Positions 17,949 to 26,984 are shown, counted from the first letter of the stretch. The stretch is DNA of 64,000 bases from Acidimicrobiaceae bacterium (GCA_020637235.1 JACJWG010000014.1:77981-141980); one strand, 5' to 3'. Notes: generated by a model not told the origin, from the sequence alone. A program made the numbers and translations.

Positions 17949-18473
17949 ATGAGCCGCGTCCCACGGGCCTCGAGCGCCTCGGCGCGTGGCGCCGCCCGCA
18001 CCTCCGCCACCGCTGCACCTCCCGTGCTGGTCGCACTCGACGACGTCGATCGTGCGATCATCGAGCGGCTCCAGGAGGACGGACGGGCGCCCTACACCCG
18101 GCTCGGCGCAGCCGTCGGGCTGTCGGAGGCGGCGGTGCGCCAGCGGGTCCAGCGGCTGATCGACGGTGGCGTGATGCAGGTGGTGGCCGTCACCAACCCG
18201 CTCTCCATCGGCTACCGCCGGATGGCGATGGTGGGCGTGCGCACCGAGGGACCGTCGTCGGCCATCGCCGCCGTGCTCGAGTCGTGGGACGACATCGACT
18301 ACCTCGTGGTGACCGCCGGATCGTTCGACCTGATGTGCGAGGTGGTGGTGAGCGACGACCGCGACCTGCTCGATCTCACCAACCGCATCCGCGCGGTCGA
18401 CGGGGTGCGCAGCACGGAGACCTTCATCTACCTCGACCTCGTGAAGCAGACCTTCACGTGGGGCGCCCACTGA
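17949..18473 (+). CDS. Lrp/AsnC family transcriptional regulator (polyamine island)
   Basis: A 174-residue feast/famine regulator. An alanine/serine-rich N-terminal extension of about 30 residues precedes the winged helix (LDDVDRAIIERLQEDGRAPYT then LSEAAVRQRVQRL), and a RAM ligand-binding domain follows from about residue 95. I chose ATG 17949; the CAGTAT 8 nt upstream would suit a leaderless start. It is divergent from the potA operon and convergent with the aldehyde dehydrogenase gene. By analogy with Lrp-type regulators of amine and amino-acid catabolism it probably senses a polyamine product or amino acid; the ligand is inferred. Confidence 0.88.
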   Translation: MSRVPRASSASARGAARTSATAAPPVLVALDDVDRAIIERLQEDGRAPYTRLGAAVGLSEAAVRQRVQRLIDGGVMQVVAVTNPLSIGYRRMAMVGVRTEGPSSAIAAVLESWDDIDYLVVTAGSFDLMCEVVVSDDRDLLDLTNRIRAVDGVRSTETFIYLDLVKQTFTWGAH

Positions 18474-18490
18474 ACGGCCGGCGCCCCACG
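18457..18490. terminator. bidirectional terminator hairpin between lrp and aldehyde dehydrogenase genes
   Basis: CGTGGGGCGCC (18457-18467) pairs perfectly with GGCGCCCCACG (18480-18490) across a 12-nt loop. The TGA stop of the regulator gene lies in the loop. The site is between two convergent genes and would serve both. Confidence 0.8.
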
Positions 18491-18503
18491 CGTCGGAACG
18501 AGA

Positions 18504-19931
18504 TCAGCTGTCGAGGTTGGCCATGACGTGCTTGATGCGGGTGTAGTCGTCGAGCGCGTAACTCGACAGGTCCTTGCCGTAGCCCGACTTCTTGTAGCCG
18601 CCGTGGGGCATCTCGGCCACGAGCGGGATGTGGGTGTTGATCCACACGCAGCCGAAGTCGAGGGCACGGCTGGTGCGCATCGCCTTGCCGAAGTTCGAGG
18701 TCCACACCGACGACGCGAGGCCGTACTCCACACCGTTGGCCGAGCGGATCGCCTCGTCCTCGTCGGTGAAGGACTGCACGGTGATCACCGGGCCGAAGAT
18801 CTCCTTCTGGCTCATCTCGTCTCCCTGGCGGAGGCCGGCGACGACGGTGGGCTCGAAGAAGTAGCCGCCACCGCCGACCTGGTGACCGCCGGCCGCGACC
18901 GTGGCGTGCGCCGGGGCCCGCTCCACCATGCCGGTCACGTGGGCGAGCTGGTTGGGGTTGTTCACCGGCCCGAAGAGCACGTCCTCGTCGTCGGGCATCC
19001 CGGTCTTCAGGCTCCTGGCCTGCTCGGCGAGTGCCGCCACGAAGTCGTCGTGGGCCGCGGCGTGCACGAGCACGCGTGTGGCGGCGGTGCAGTCCTGACC
19101 GGCGTTGAAGTAGCCGGCGACGGCGATGCCCTCCGCGGCAGCCGCGAGGTCGGCGTCGTCGTACACGATGACCGGGGCCTTGCCGCCGAGCTCGAGGTGG
19201 CAGCGCTTCAGGCTCTGACTGGCGGCCGCCGCCACTTCCATGCCGGCGCGCACCGAGCCGGTGACGCTCACCATGGCGGGCACGTCGTGCAGCACCATCG
19301 ACCGGCCGGTGTCGCGGTCGCCGCAGACGACGTTGAACAGACCCTGCGGCAGGAACTCGGCGGCGATCTCGGCGAGCAGTGTGGTGCTGGCCGGCGTCGT
19401 GTCGCTCGGCTTCAGCACGACGGCGTTGCCGGCGGCGATCGCCGGAGCGAACTTCCACACGGCCATCATCATCGGGTAGTTCCACGGCGCCACCTGCGCA
19501 CAGACACCGATCGGCTCGCGGCGGATGATCGACGTCATCCCCTTCATGTACTCGCCGGCGCTCTTGCCCTCGAGGTGACGGGCGGCCGTGGCGAAGAAGC
19601 GGATCTGGTCGGCCATCGGCGGGATCTCCTCGCTCGCGACGAGGTGGGCCGGCTTGCCGCAGTTCTCGACCTCGAGGTCGATCAGCTCCTGCGCCCGTGC
19701 CTCCACCGCGTCGGCGATGCGGAAGAGCGCCAGCGAACGCTCGCTCGGCGTCGAGTCGCGCCATCCCTCGAACGCGGTCGCTGCGGCGCGCATCGCCCGG
19801 TCGATGTCGGGCTCGCCGCTCACCGGCGCGGTCGCGTACTGCTCGCCGGTGGCCGGGTTCACCACCGCGCTCGTGCGCCCGTCGGCGGCGTCGACGTGCT
19901 CGCCGTTGATGAAGTTCTTGAACGCCTTCAT
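18504..19931 (-). CDS. aldehyde dehydrogenase, gamma-aminobutyraldehyde type (PatD-like)
   Basis: A 475-residue NAD(P)-dependent aldehyde dehydrogenase, the same length as PatD/YdcW. The catalytic cysteine is C281 in FNAGQDCTAAT, a context typical of aminobutyraldehyde dehydrogenases, with the general-base glutamate in HLELGGKAP. It would oxidise 4-aminobutanal, the product of putrescine oxidation, to GABA. The start at ATG 19931 gives the canonical N-terminus FKNFINGEHVDA. It faces away from the acetylpolyamine amidohydrolase gene across a 106-bp intergenic region and sits beside the polyamine uptake operon, which supports the substrate call. Confidence 0.88.
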   Translation of the reverse strand: MKAFKNFINGEHVDAADGRTSAVVNPATGEQYATAPVSGEPDIDRAMRAAATAFEGWRDSTPSERSLALFRIADAVEARAQELIDLEVENCGKPAHLVASEEIPPMADQIRFFATAARHLEGKSAGEYMKGMTSIIRREPIGVCAQVAPWNYPMMMAVWKFAPAIAAGNAVVLKPSDTTPASTTLLAEIAAEFLPQGLFNVVCGDRDTGRSMVLHDVPAMVSVTGSVRAGMEVAAAASQSLKRCHLELGGKAPVIVYDDADLAAAAEGIAVAGYFNAGQDCTAATRVLVHAAAHDDFVAALAEQARSLKTGMPDDEDVLFGPVNNPNQLAHVTGMVERAPAHATVAAGGHQVGGGGYFFEPTVVAGLRQGDEMSQKEIFGPVITVQSFTDEDEAIRSANGVEYGLASSVWTSNFGKAMRTSRALDFGCVWINTHIPLVAEMPHGGYKKSGYGKDLSSYALDDYTRIKHVMANLDS

Positions 19932-20037
19932 GGATCTCGATGTCCCCTTGTACGCAGCGCACCGTCGCGCCGTCGGTGGCCGCGATGGTAGCCAGGCGGC
20001 CGGGAGGGGGCGGTCGCACGCATGGCAGGATGAGCCG

Positions 20038-21066
20038 GTGCAGACCGTGTACTCCGATCGCCATCGCCACCAGGACGGACAGTCCGAACTGATCGACGGG
20101 AAGTTGGTGCCGTGCTTCGAGTGTCCCGAGCGCGCCGACCTCGTGCTCGCTCGGGTGCACGAACGTTCGATCGGGCCGGTCGTCGAGCCCACCGAGCACG
20201 GCCTCGACCCCGTCCGCCGCGTGCACACGTCGCCGTTCGTCGAGTTCTTGTCGACCGCCTGGGACGACTGGGTGGCCGCCCACGGCGAGTACGACGCGCT
20301 GCCGCTCACCTGGCCCACCCGCGGTGCCCGGCACGACCGGATCCCCGGCGCGATCGACGGCAGGCTGAGCTACTTCTCGCTCGACGCCGGCACGCCGATC
20401 ACCGCCGGCACGTGGTCGGCGATCACGGCCGCCGCCGACGTCGCCCTCACCGGTGTCGACCTCGTGCTCGGCGGCGAGCGCCACGCGTTCTCGCTGTGCC
20501 GCCCGCCCGGGCACCACGCCTCGGCCGACGTGTACGGCGGCTACTGCTTCTTCAACAACGCCGCGATCGCCGCGCAGTCGCTGCGCGATCGGGGCGCCGA
20601 GCGGGTGGCGGTGCTCGACGTCGATTACCACCACGGCAACGGCACCCAGTCGATCTTCTACGACCGTGACGACGTGGTGTTCGCATCGCTGCACGGGCAT
20701 CCGCAGCAGGAGTACCCGTACTTCCTCGGCTACGACGACGAGCTCGGGGTGGGTGCGGGCGTCGGCGCCAACCGCAACTGGCCGCTGTGGCACGGGTCGG
20801 GATGGGACGAGTACGGGCCGGCGCTCGACGAGGCGTGCGGCTTCCTCGCCGGTCACCGCCCCGACGTCCTGGTGGTGTCGCTCGGCGTGGACACGTTCGT
20901 CGACGACCCGATCAGCCAGTTCCGGCTCGGCCACGAGCACTACCTGCGGATCGGCGAGCGCATCGCCGCCCTCGGCCTGCCCACGCTCGTCGTGTTCGAG
21001 GGCGGGTACGCCGTCGGCGAGATCGGGGTGAACGCGGTGAACGTATTGGAGGGCCTGGCCGGCTGA
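20038..21066 (+). CDS. acetylpolyamine amidohydrolase (HDAC family)
   Basis: A 342-residue class II histone-deacetylase-fold hydrolase. The N-terminus (VYSDRHRHQDGQSELIDGKLVP, shortened here) matches acetylpolyamine amidohydrolases instead of AcuC-type deacetylases. Zinc and catalytic residues are recognisable in RPPGHHA, in LDVDYHHGNGTQ (Asp and His ligands) and in a later LGVDTFVDDP. It removes acetyl groups from N-acetylputrescine or related amines, feeding free polyamine to the oxidase. GTG 20038 has an AGGATGA ribosome-binding site at suitable distance. Divergent from the aldehyde dehydrogenase gene. Confidence 0.88.
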   Translation: MQTVYSDRHRHQDGQSELIDGKLVPCFECPERADLVLARVHERSIGPVVEPTEHGLDPVRRVHTSPFVEFLSTAWDDWVAAHGEYDALPLTWPTRGARHDRIPGAIDGRLSYFSLDAGTPITAGTWSAITAAADVALTGVDLVLGGERHAFSLCRPPGHHASADVYGGYCFFNNAAIAAQSLRDRGAERVAVLDVDYHHGNGTQSIFYDRDDVVFASLHGHPQQEYPYFLGYDDELGVGAGVGANRNWPLWHGSGWDEYGPALDEACGFLAGHRPDVLVVSLGVDTFVDDPISQFRLGHEHYLRIGERIAALGLPTLVVFEGGYAVGEIGVNAVNVLEGLAG

Positions 21067-21080
21067 GCCGGACGCGCAGC

Positions 21081-21527
21081 TCAACCGACGATCGGGCGGA
21101 GCACGAACCGACTCTCCGTGCGTGCCACGCCGGCGTCCGCCTTCAACCAGCGGATGAACGTGTCCAGACCCGCGGCGCCGGCACAGTCGACCACGATCGT
21201 GTAGTCGCTCTGGCCCGTCACGTACGCGGCGAACGCCACCTCGTCGCGCCCGGCGAGCAACGCCTCGAACGGAGCCGGGTCGACGCCCGGCGGCAGGCCG
21301 ACGTCGATCACCGCCCGCACCGATCGCCCGAACGCTGCCGGGTCCACCTGCGCCGCGTAGCCGCGGATGAGCCCACGTTCCTCCAAACGGCGCACGCGGT
21401 CGGCCACCGACGACGGCGCGAGGTGCACACGATCGGCGAGCTCGCGCCAACTGATCCGACCTTCCTGTCGCAGTTCGTCGATGATCCGTCGGTCGATCCG
21501 GTCGATCGCCGGTGTTTCGTCGGCCAT
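21081..21527 (-). CDS. Lrp/AsnC family regulator, probable regulator of ald
   Basis: A 148-residue Lrp-type regulator: winged helix from residue 5 (IDRIDRRIIDELRQEGRISW, then VADRVRRLEERGL) and a RAM domain from about residue 65. It is divergent from the alanine dehydrogenase gene, like the AldR-ald pair of mycobacteria, so control of ald in response to alanine or another amino acid is likely. ATG 21527 is chosen over ATG 21542 because CAGAAT sits 6 nt upstream and the shorter form matches family length. Convergent with the amidohydrolase gene, with a 14-bp gap. Confidence 0.88.
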   Translation of the reverse strand: MADETPAIDRIDRRIIDELRQEGRISWRELADRVHLAPSSVADRVRRLEERGLIRGYAAQVDPAAFGRSVRAVIDVGLPPGVDPAPFEALLAGRDEVAFAAYVTGQSDYTIVVDCAGAAGLDTFIRWLKADAGVARTESRFVLRPIVG

Positions 21528-21554
21528 GGCCACATTCTGCATCCGACCTGTGTG

Positions 21555-21562
21555 TTGATCAA
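21555..21562. promoter_or_regulatory. palindrome TTGATCAA in the lrp-ald divergent region
   Basis: A perfect 8-bp palindrome in an otherwise GC-rich gap of 62 bp between the two start codons. Its position makes it a candidate Lrp-type operator that overlaps the ald promoter. Confidence 0.5.
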
Positions 21563-21589
21563 CGGATCCGGCGCGCCGAACATGTGCGC

Positions 21590-22726
21590 ATGACCAGCGC
21601 TCCTGCCATCACCACCGTCGGCGTGCCGAAGGAGATCAAGACCGCCGAACATCGCGTCGCGATGACACCCGACGGCGTGCGCGAGTTCGAGCGCCTCGGC
21701 ATCGACGTGTTCGTGGAGACCGGAGCCGGCGCTGGCGCCAGCTTCACCGACGACCACTACCGCGCCGCCGGCGCCACGATCGTGCCCACGGCGGCCGACG
21801 CCTGGGGCCAGCAGATGGTGGTGAAGGTGAAGGAACCGAAGGCGGAGGAGTTCGGCTATCTGCGCCCCGACCTCACGTTGTTCACCTACCTCCATCTGGC
21901 CGCCTATCCCGAGGTGGCCGAAGCACTCATCTCGTCGGGGTGCACGAGCTTCGCCTACGAGACGGTCCAACTGCCCGGCGGCGCGCTCCCGCTGCTCGCC
22001 CCGATGAGCGAGGTGGCCGGCCGGCTCGCCCCACAGATGGGCGCCCACTACCTCGAGCGCCACAACGGTGGCCGCGGCGTCCTGATGGGCGGCGCGCCCG
22101 GTGTCCAGCCGGCGAAGGTCGTGGTGCTCGGCGCCGGCAACGTCGGATGGAACTCGGCGTGGATCGCCGCCGGCATGGAGGCCGAGGTCGTGCTGTTCGA
22201 CAAGAACCTCGACCGTCTCCGCTGGGTCGACCAGATCAACAAGGGCCGCATCGTCACCCTGGCCTCCAATCGCGGCGCGATCGAGCGCAACATCGCCGAC
22301 GCCGACCTCGTGATCGGTGCCGTGCTCGTGGCCGGCGGCCGCGCCCCAGTGGTGGTGAGCGAGGACATGGTGCGCTCCATGAAGCCCGGCGCCGTGATCG
22401 TCGACGTCGCGGTCGATCAAGGCGGCTGCATCGAGACGATCCACGAGACCACGCACAACGAGCCGGTGTACACGTTGCACGGCGTGCTCCACTACGCCGT
22501 CGGCAACATGCCCGGGGCCGTGCCGCACACCAGCACCTACGCCCTCACCAACGCGACGCTGCCGTTCCAGATCGACCTCGCGCATCACGGCGCTCGCGCC
22601 GCGTGCACCCGAGACGGCGCGCTCGCACACGGGCTCAACACCCACGCCGGCAACGTCACCAACGCGCCGGTGGCGGAGTTCCTCGGCACGGCGTTCGTCG
22701 AGCCCGGGGTCGCCCTCGCCGGCTGA
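21590..22726 (+). CDS. ald: alanine dehydrogenase
   Basis: A 378-residue NAD-dependent enzyme that interconverts L-alanine and pyruvate plus ammonia. The substrate-binding lysine lies in VVKVKEP and the catalytic histidine in TYLHLA. The Rossmann loop is GAGNVGWNSAW, and the C-terminal AHHGA/THAGNVTN region is typical. ATG 21590 gives the usual N-terminus VGVPKEIKTAEHRVA. In this setting it may recycle nitrogen from polyamine or amino-acid breakdown. Divergent from a dedicated Lrp-type regulator. Confidence 0.95.
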   Translation: MTSAPAITTVGVPKEIKTAEHRVAMTPDGVREFERLGIDVFVETGAGAGASFTDDHYRAAGATIVPTAADAWGQQMVVKVKEPKAEEFGYLRPDLTLFTYLHLAAYPEVAEALISSGCTSFAYETVQLPGGALPLLAPMSEVAGRLAPQMGAHYLERHNGGRGVLMGGAPGVQPAKVVVLGAGNVGWNSAWIAAGMEAEVVLFDKNLDRLRWVDQINKGRIVTLASNRGAIERNIADADLVIGAVLVAGGRAPVVVSEDMVRSMKPGAVIVDVAVDQGGCIETIHETTHNEPVYTLHGVLHYAVGNMPGAVPHTSTYALTNATLPFQIDLAHHGARAACTRDGALAHGLNTHAGNVTNAPVAEFLGTAFVEPGVALAG

Positions 22727-22760
22727 CGGCGGGCCGGTGGCAGCGAGGTACGGTCACGCC

Positions 22761-23978
22761 ATGTCCACGCTCGCCGCAGACCTCGACCTCCCCGAGATCC
22801 CGCTCGACGCCGGCACCTTCGAGGAGCGACGCGCCCTGCGCACCGCGCTGCCCGACGGCACCTGGCTGTTCCGCAACCTCATCGGGTACGGCGTGTTGCG
22901 GTACGAGGACGCGATCGGCGTCCTGCGCGACAAGCGCTGGCACTCGGCGTCGGGCCGCATCCCCGAACTCATGGGCATCACCCGACAGGACTTCCTCGGC
23001 CGCCAACGCGGCAGCATCCTGTCGGCCGAGGGCGACGAGCACGTCCGGCTCCGGCGACTCGTCGCCCCGGCGTTCAACCCGCGTGCGGCCGATCGACTCC
23101 GACCGTTCATGCGTGAGGTGATGAACGGCCTGATCGATCCGGTCGCGGCGAACGGCCGGGCCGACTTCGTGGCCGACGTCACCGAGCCGTACCCGATCCC
23201 GATCATCTGCGAGCTGCTCGGCGCCCCGCGCAGCGACTGGCAGCTGTTCAGCCGGCTCGCGAGCGACGTGCTCGAGATCTTCTCCGCCGACCTCGCCGAC
23301 AAGATCGACCTCGTGATGTCGGCGCAGGACGAGCTCGACGAGTACACGCGGCAGCTCATCGCCGAGCGCCGTTCGAAGCCGGCGGACGATCTGCTCACCG
23401 ACCTCATCGCCGCCGAGGAAGCGGGTGACAAGCTCAGCACCGACGAGCTCGTGATGATGGTGAACGCGGTGATCGTCGGCGGCACCGACACCACACGCAA
23501 CCAGCTCGGGTGCGCCGTGTCGCTGTTCGCCGAGCACCCCGACCAGTGGGCGCTGCTCGCCGAGCGCCCGGAGCTCGCCCCACGAGCCGTCGAGGAGTCG
23601 ATGCGGTTCTTCGGCGCCGTCCGCGGCACCGTGCGATACGCCAGCTGCGACATCGAGTACCGCGACGTCGTGTTCCCCGCAGGCACCTTCATCTCCGTGG
23701 GGCTCGCGGATGCGAATCGGCAGGAGGACGTGTTCCCCGAACCCGATCGGTTCGACATCACCAAACCGGCGCCCGAGCAACCACAGCTCACCTTCGGATC
23801 GGGCATCCACTACTGCCTCGGGGCGTCGCTGGCTCGCGCCGAGCTGCAAGAAGCGCTGCCGCTGCTCGCCCAGCGGATGCCGAACCTGCGCCTCGACGGA
23901 CCGGTGCAGTGGAAGCCGGAGGGCGTCGGCATCTTCGGCCCCGCCGAGATGCCGATCACCTTCGATCCCGGCCACTGA
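22761..23978 (+). CDS. cytochrome P450
   Basis: A 405-residue soluble bacterial P450. The heme-binding segment FGSGIHYCLG places the thiolate ligand at C352. The I-helix has VGGTDTT (oxygen-activating threonine) and the K-helix the ExxR motif in EESMRFF. The substrate is unknown, and no ferredoxin or ferredoxin reductase gene is adjacent. ATG 22761 is preceded by TACGGT (22749-22754) with 6 nt between, a leaderless-type start. An 11-bp tandem repeat begins at its stop codon. Confidence 0.94.
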   Translation: MSTLAADLDLPEIPLDAGTFEERRALRTALPDGTWLFRNLIGYGVLRYEDAIGVLRDKRWHSASGRIPELMGITRQDFLGRQRGSILSAEGDEHVRLRRLVAPAFNPRAADRLRPFMREVMNGLIDPVAANGRADFVADVTEPYPIPIICELLGAPRSDWQLFSRLASDVLEIFSADLADKIDLVMSAQDELDEYTRQLIAERRSKPADDLLTDLIAAEEAGDKLSTDELVMMVNAVIVGGTDTTRNQLGCAVSLFAEHPDQWALLAERPELAPRAVEESMRFFGAVRGTVRYASCDIEYRDVVFPAGTFISVGLADANRQEDVFPEPDRFDITKPAPEQPQLTFGSGIHYCLGASLARAELQEALPLLAQRMPNLRLDGPVQWKPEGVGIFGPAEMPITFDPGH

Positions 23979-24024
23979 CCGGCCACTGACCGGCCACTGA
24001 CCGGCCACCGACCGGCCACTGACC
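23970..24024. repeat. five 11-bp tandem repeats at the P450 stop codon
   Basis: Five consecutive copies of GGCCACTGACC (the fourth has one change, ACC for ACT). The first copy contains the P450 TGA stop. The array fills most of the gap to the convergent serine hydrolase gene. Confidence 0.9.
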
Positions 24025-24061
24025 GGGCGGCACCGCGCCTCGCCGGCGCGTTCCCGTGCGG

Positions 24062-25210
24062 TCAGACGGCGGCGGTCATCGCGGCAGCCACGAGGTCGAA
24101 GCCTCGGCTGTCGCCCACCAGTCCGGCATCCATGCGGTTCATCATGTACGCGATCGTCATGCCGTGGTCGACGTCGTTGATGATCATCGAACCGCCCCAG
24201 CCACCCCAGAAGCACAGCTTCGCGTCGGGCGCGAACGGCATCCCGTCACAGGGCAGGCCGTAGCCGAGGCCGAACCGCTCGGGGATGCCGAGCACGAGAT
24301 CGACGTTGTCGCTCTGCACGTCGAAGATCCGGTCGATCGTGGCCGGCGACAGCACCTGCACGTCGCCGACCGCGCCGCCGTTGGTGATCGCCGACTGCAC
24401 CCGAGCCACCGAGCGTGCGTTGCCGTGGCCGTTGGCCGCACCGATGTCGGCCTGCCGCCACGCGTCGGTCCACGACGCCTCGGCGCCCGGCGCGGGACCG
24501 GTGAAGGTGCGGATCATGGGGCTCGACGGATCGATCGTCGCCATGTCGATCGGCAGCGGAGGGGGCGGCACCACCGGTGCGACGCGATGGAACTCGGAGG
24601 GCGACAGCCCGATGTGGAAGTCGGCGCCGAGCGGCCCGGCGATCTCCGCCGCGAAGAACTCGCCGAGCTTGCGACCGGTGATGCGCCGGATCACCTCGCC
24701 GACCAGGTGTCCCTGGTTGAGCGCGTGATAACCGGACGCGGTACCCGGTTCCCACCACGGTGCCTGCGCCGCCAGCATCGACGTCGACCGCTCCCAGTCG
24801 TAGATGTCCTCCACCACCACCGGCTGGTCCCAGCCGGACACCCCCGATGTGTGCGACAGCAGGTGTCGCACCTCGATGTCCTGCTTGCCCTGCTGGGCGA
24901 ACTCGGGCCAGTAGTACGACACCTTCTGGTACGGGTCGAGCTCGCCCCGATCGACCAGCACGAGTGCGCTGATCGCCATCATCGTCTTGGTGGTCGACCA
25001 GACGTTGACGATCGTGTCGGCCTCCCACGGCTTGGTGCGCTCGTGGTCGGCCCACCCACCCCAGAGGTCGACGACCGGCTCGCCGTGCAGCACCACCGCC
25101 ACCGAGGCCCCGAGATCGGCTCCCGAGGCGAGGTTGGCCGCGAGCACCTCCCGCATCTCGTCGAACCGCGGATCGCACGTGCCGTGCACGTCGACGTCGA
25201 GATCACTCAT
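24062..25210 (-). CDS. serine hydrolase, beta-lactamase family class C-like (EstB type)
   Basis: A 382-residue penicillin-binding-fold hydrolase. The nucleophile motif SxxK is STTK in VNVWSTTKTM, followed by LLSHTSGV. A tyrosine in GYHALNQG fits the YxN-type second motif, and GWGGS near the C-terminus fits the third. This group usually contains esterases rather than true beta-lactamases. No signal peptide is seen. ATG 25210 was chosen over a GTG at 25219 as the more typical N-terminus. Convergent with the P450 gene. Confidence 0.87.
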   Translation of the reverse strand: MSDLDVDVHGTCDPRFDEMREVLAANLASGADLGASVAVVLHGEPVVDLWGGWADHERTKPWEADTIVNVWSTTKTMMAISALVLVDRGELDPYQKVSYYWPEFAQQGKQDIEVRHLLSHTSGVSGWDQPVVVEDIYDWERSTSMLAAQAPWWEPGTASGYHALNQGHLVGEVIRRITGRKLGEFFAAEIAGPLGADFHIGLSPSEFHRVAPVVPPPPLPIDMATIDPSSPMIRTFTGPAPGAEASWTDAWRQADIGAANGHGNARSVARVQSAITNGGAVGDVQVLSPATIDRIFDVQSDNVDLVLGIPERFGLGYGLPCDGMPFAPDAKLCFWGGWGGSMIINDVDHGMTIAYMMNRMDAGLVGDSRGFDLVAAAMTAAV

Positions 25211-25363
25211 CGGACACACCCCCGAACGCTGCGGCGGTCACCCCCTGCGACGCGCCAGGGACGACCTTACGACAGACACCACGACGCGTGTGACGCGAAC
25301 GCGCCACCCACCACGGTTCGTTCGGTCCTGGTGGCACCGGCCCCACTGACGCACGATGACCAC

Positions 25364-25783
25364 ATGATCCGTCCGTCACACGAGGTCGGCCCTCGCGACT
25401 GGAGCATCCTGCACGCGCTGGCTCGCCGCGTGATCGCCCGCCGGTACGGCGGACAGCCACCCGACCTCGCGATCGAACGTGCAGCGCTCGGCATGGCCCA
25501 GTCGATCGTGCTCGGGGAACTCGTCGTCGAACTCGAGCCGTACGGCGAGCCGGGCGACGTCGGCGGATGGGTGGACGACGTCGACGACCGCGGCCTGCTC
25601 GTCACGATGCGGTACACCGACGGGCTCTCGGCGGTCGTCACGTGGAGCGAACTCGACGTCGACCCGCTCGGGGCTCCGGCGATCGACGACGGGGCGGCGC
25701 CGAAGGCGACCGCGACCCGCCGCAGCCCGTTCCGCCGCCGCGCCCGCCCGTGGTCGCAGGCGGACGGCCCCGAGGTGCGCTGA
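25364..25783 (+). CDS. hypothetical protein, 139 aa
   Basis: Not recognised. The first 110 residues look like a compact soluble domain (helical start with ARRVIARRYGG, then strand-rich ELEPYGEPGDVGGWVDDVDD and LLVTMRYTDGLSAVVTW). The last 25 are arginine-rich and probably disordered. It lies between the divergent serine hydrolase gene and the LLM oxidoreductase gene on the same strand. The open frame extends far upstream, but codons before ATG 25364 resemble antisense of the hydrolase gene. Reality as a gene is likely but not certain. Confidence 0.6.
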   Translation: MIRPSHEVGPRDWSILHALARRVIARRYGGQPPDLAIERAALGMAQSIVLGELVVELEPYGEPGDVGGWVDDVDDRGLLVTMRYTDGLSAVVTWSELDVDPLGAPAIDDGAAPKATATRRSPFRRRARPWSQADGPEVR

Positions 25784-25851
25784 CCGCAGTCGACGCCTCG
25801 TCCGGCCCGCCCGAGTCGACGCTCACCCCCACCGGCCCGTACGGTGCGCGC

Positions 25852-26898
25852 ATGACGAAGGAACTCAAGCTCGGCTACAACACCGGCTACTGGGGTAGCG
25901 GACCGCCCGCGGGGGCGCTCGATGCGATCCGACAGGCCGAGCGGCTCGGCTACACCTCGGTGTGGACGGCCGAGGCCTACGGCAGCGACGCGATCACGCC
26001 GCTCGCCTGGTGGGGTGCGCACACCTCCACGGTGCAACTCGGCACGGGCATCATCCAGATGAGCGCCCGCACCCCGGCTGCCACGGCGATGGCGGCGATG
26101 ACCCTCGATCACCTGTCGGAAGGTCGCGTGATCCTGGGGCTCGGTGCGTCCGGGCCGCAGGTGGTGGAGGGCTGGTACGGGCAGGCGTACGGCAAACCGC
26201 TCGCACGCACCCGCGAGTACGTCGACATCGTGCGGCGGATCGTCCGACGCGAGCAGCCCGTCGAGGCGCACGGCGAGTTCTACGACCTGCCGTACTCGAA
26301 GCCCGACGGTCGTGGCCTCGGGAAGGCGCTGAAGAGCACCATCCACCCGTACCGCACCGAGATCCCGATCTACCTCGGCGCCGAGGGCCCGAAGAACGTG
26401 GCGCTCGCCGCCGAGATATGCGACGGCTGGCTGCCGCTGTTCTTCAGCCCGAGCGACGACGCCCACTACCGGCGGTGCCTGGCGGAGGGGTTCGGCGCCG
26501 CCGGCGATCCCGGCAAGGTGGAACGGTTCGACGTCGCCTCCGGCGTGCAGATCATCATCGGCGACGACGTCGAACGGTGCGCCGACATGATCCGGCCGTT
26601 CCTCGCCCTGTACGCCGGCGGCATGGGCGCGCGCGGTGCGAACTTCCATTTCGAGGTGTTCGCGCGGATGGGCTACGAGGACGTGGCGGTCCGGGTGCAG
26701 GACCTCTACCTCGCCGGCAAGAAGGCCGAGGCGGCGGCGGCGATCCCGCTCGAGATGGTGGAAGACGTCGCCCTCGTCGGCCCGATCGACAAGATCCGCG
26801 CCGAACTCGACCGGTGGCGCGAGACCTGCATCACCACCTTCCTCGTGAGCGGCCCACCCCAGGTGCTCCCCCGGTACGCCGAACTCGTCCTCGGCTGA
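25852..26898 (+). CDS. LLM class F420-dependent oxidoreductase
   Basis: A 348-residue TIM-barrel protein of the luciferase-like monooxygenase family, of the F420-using type common in actinobacteria. Typical segments are LGYTSVWTAEAYGSDA, VQLGTGIIQMSARTP, GRVILGLGASGPQVVEGW and IPIYLGAEGPKNVALA. The substrate is unknown. ATG 25852 is preceded by TACGGT (25840-25845) with 6 nt between, a leaderless-type start. It is followed by a strong hairpin at 26922-26943. Confidence 0.92.
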   Translation: MTKELKLGYNTGYWGSGPPAGALDAIRQAERLGYTSVWTAEAYGSDAITPLAWWGAHTSTVQLGTGIIQMSARTPAATAMAAMTLDHLSEGRVILGLGASGPQVVEGWYGQAYGKPLARTREYVDIVRRIVRREQPVEAHGEFYDLPYSKPDGRGLGKALKSTIHPYRTEIPIYLGAEGPKNVALAAEICDGWLPLFFSPSDDAHYRRCLAEGFGAAGDPGKVERFDVASGVQIIIGDDVERCADMIRPFLALYAGGMGARGANFHFEVFARMGYEDVAVRVQDLYLAGKKAEAAAAIPLEMVEDVALVGPIDKIRAELDRWRETCITTFLVSGPPQVLPRYAELVLG

Positions 26899-26921
26899 TC
26901 CGATCCCGTCGCCGGCTCTGC

Positions 26922-26943
26922 GGCGTGTGATGTGTCACACGCC
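26922..26943 (+). terminator. hairpin after LLM oxidoreductase gene
   Basis: GGCGTGTGA and TCACACGCC form a perfect 9-bp stem with a TGTG loop, 23 nt after the stop codon. No U-tract follows, as is common in high-GC genomes. Confidence 0.75.
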
Positions 26944-26984
26944 TCACCCGACGACCCGTGCGGCTCGCGCACCGCGGCGTACTC

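Noticed and set aside
21061..21076. Small hairpin CCGGC-TGA-GCCGG at the amidohydrolase stop
   Set aside because: A 5-bp stem with a 3-nt loop is common by chance at this GC content.
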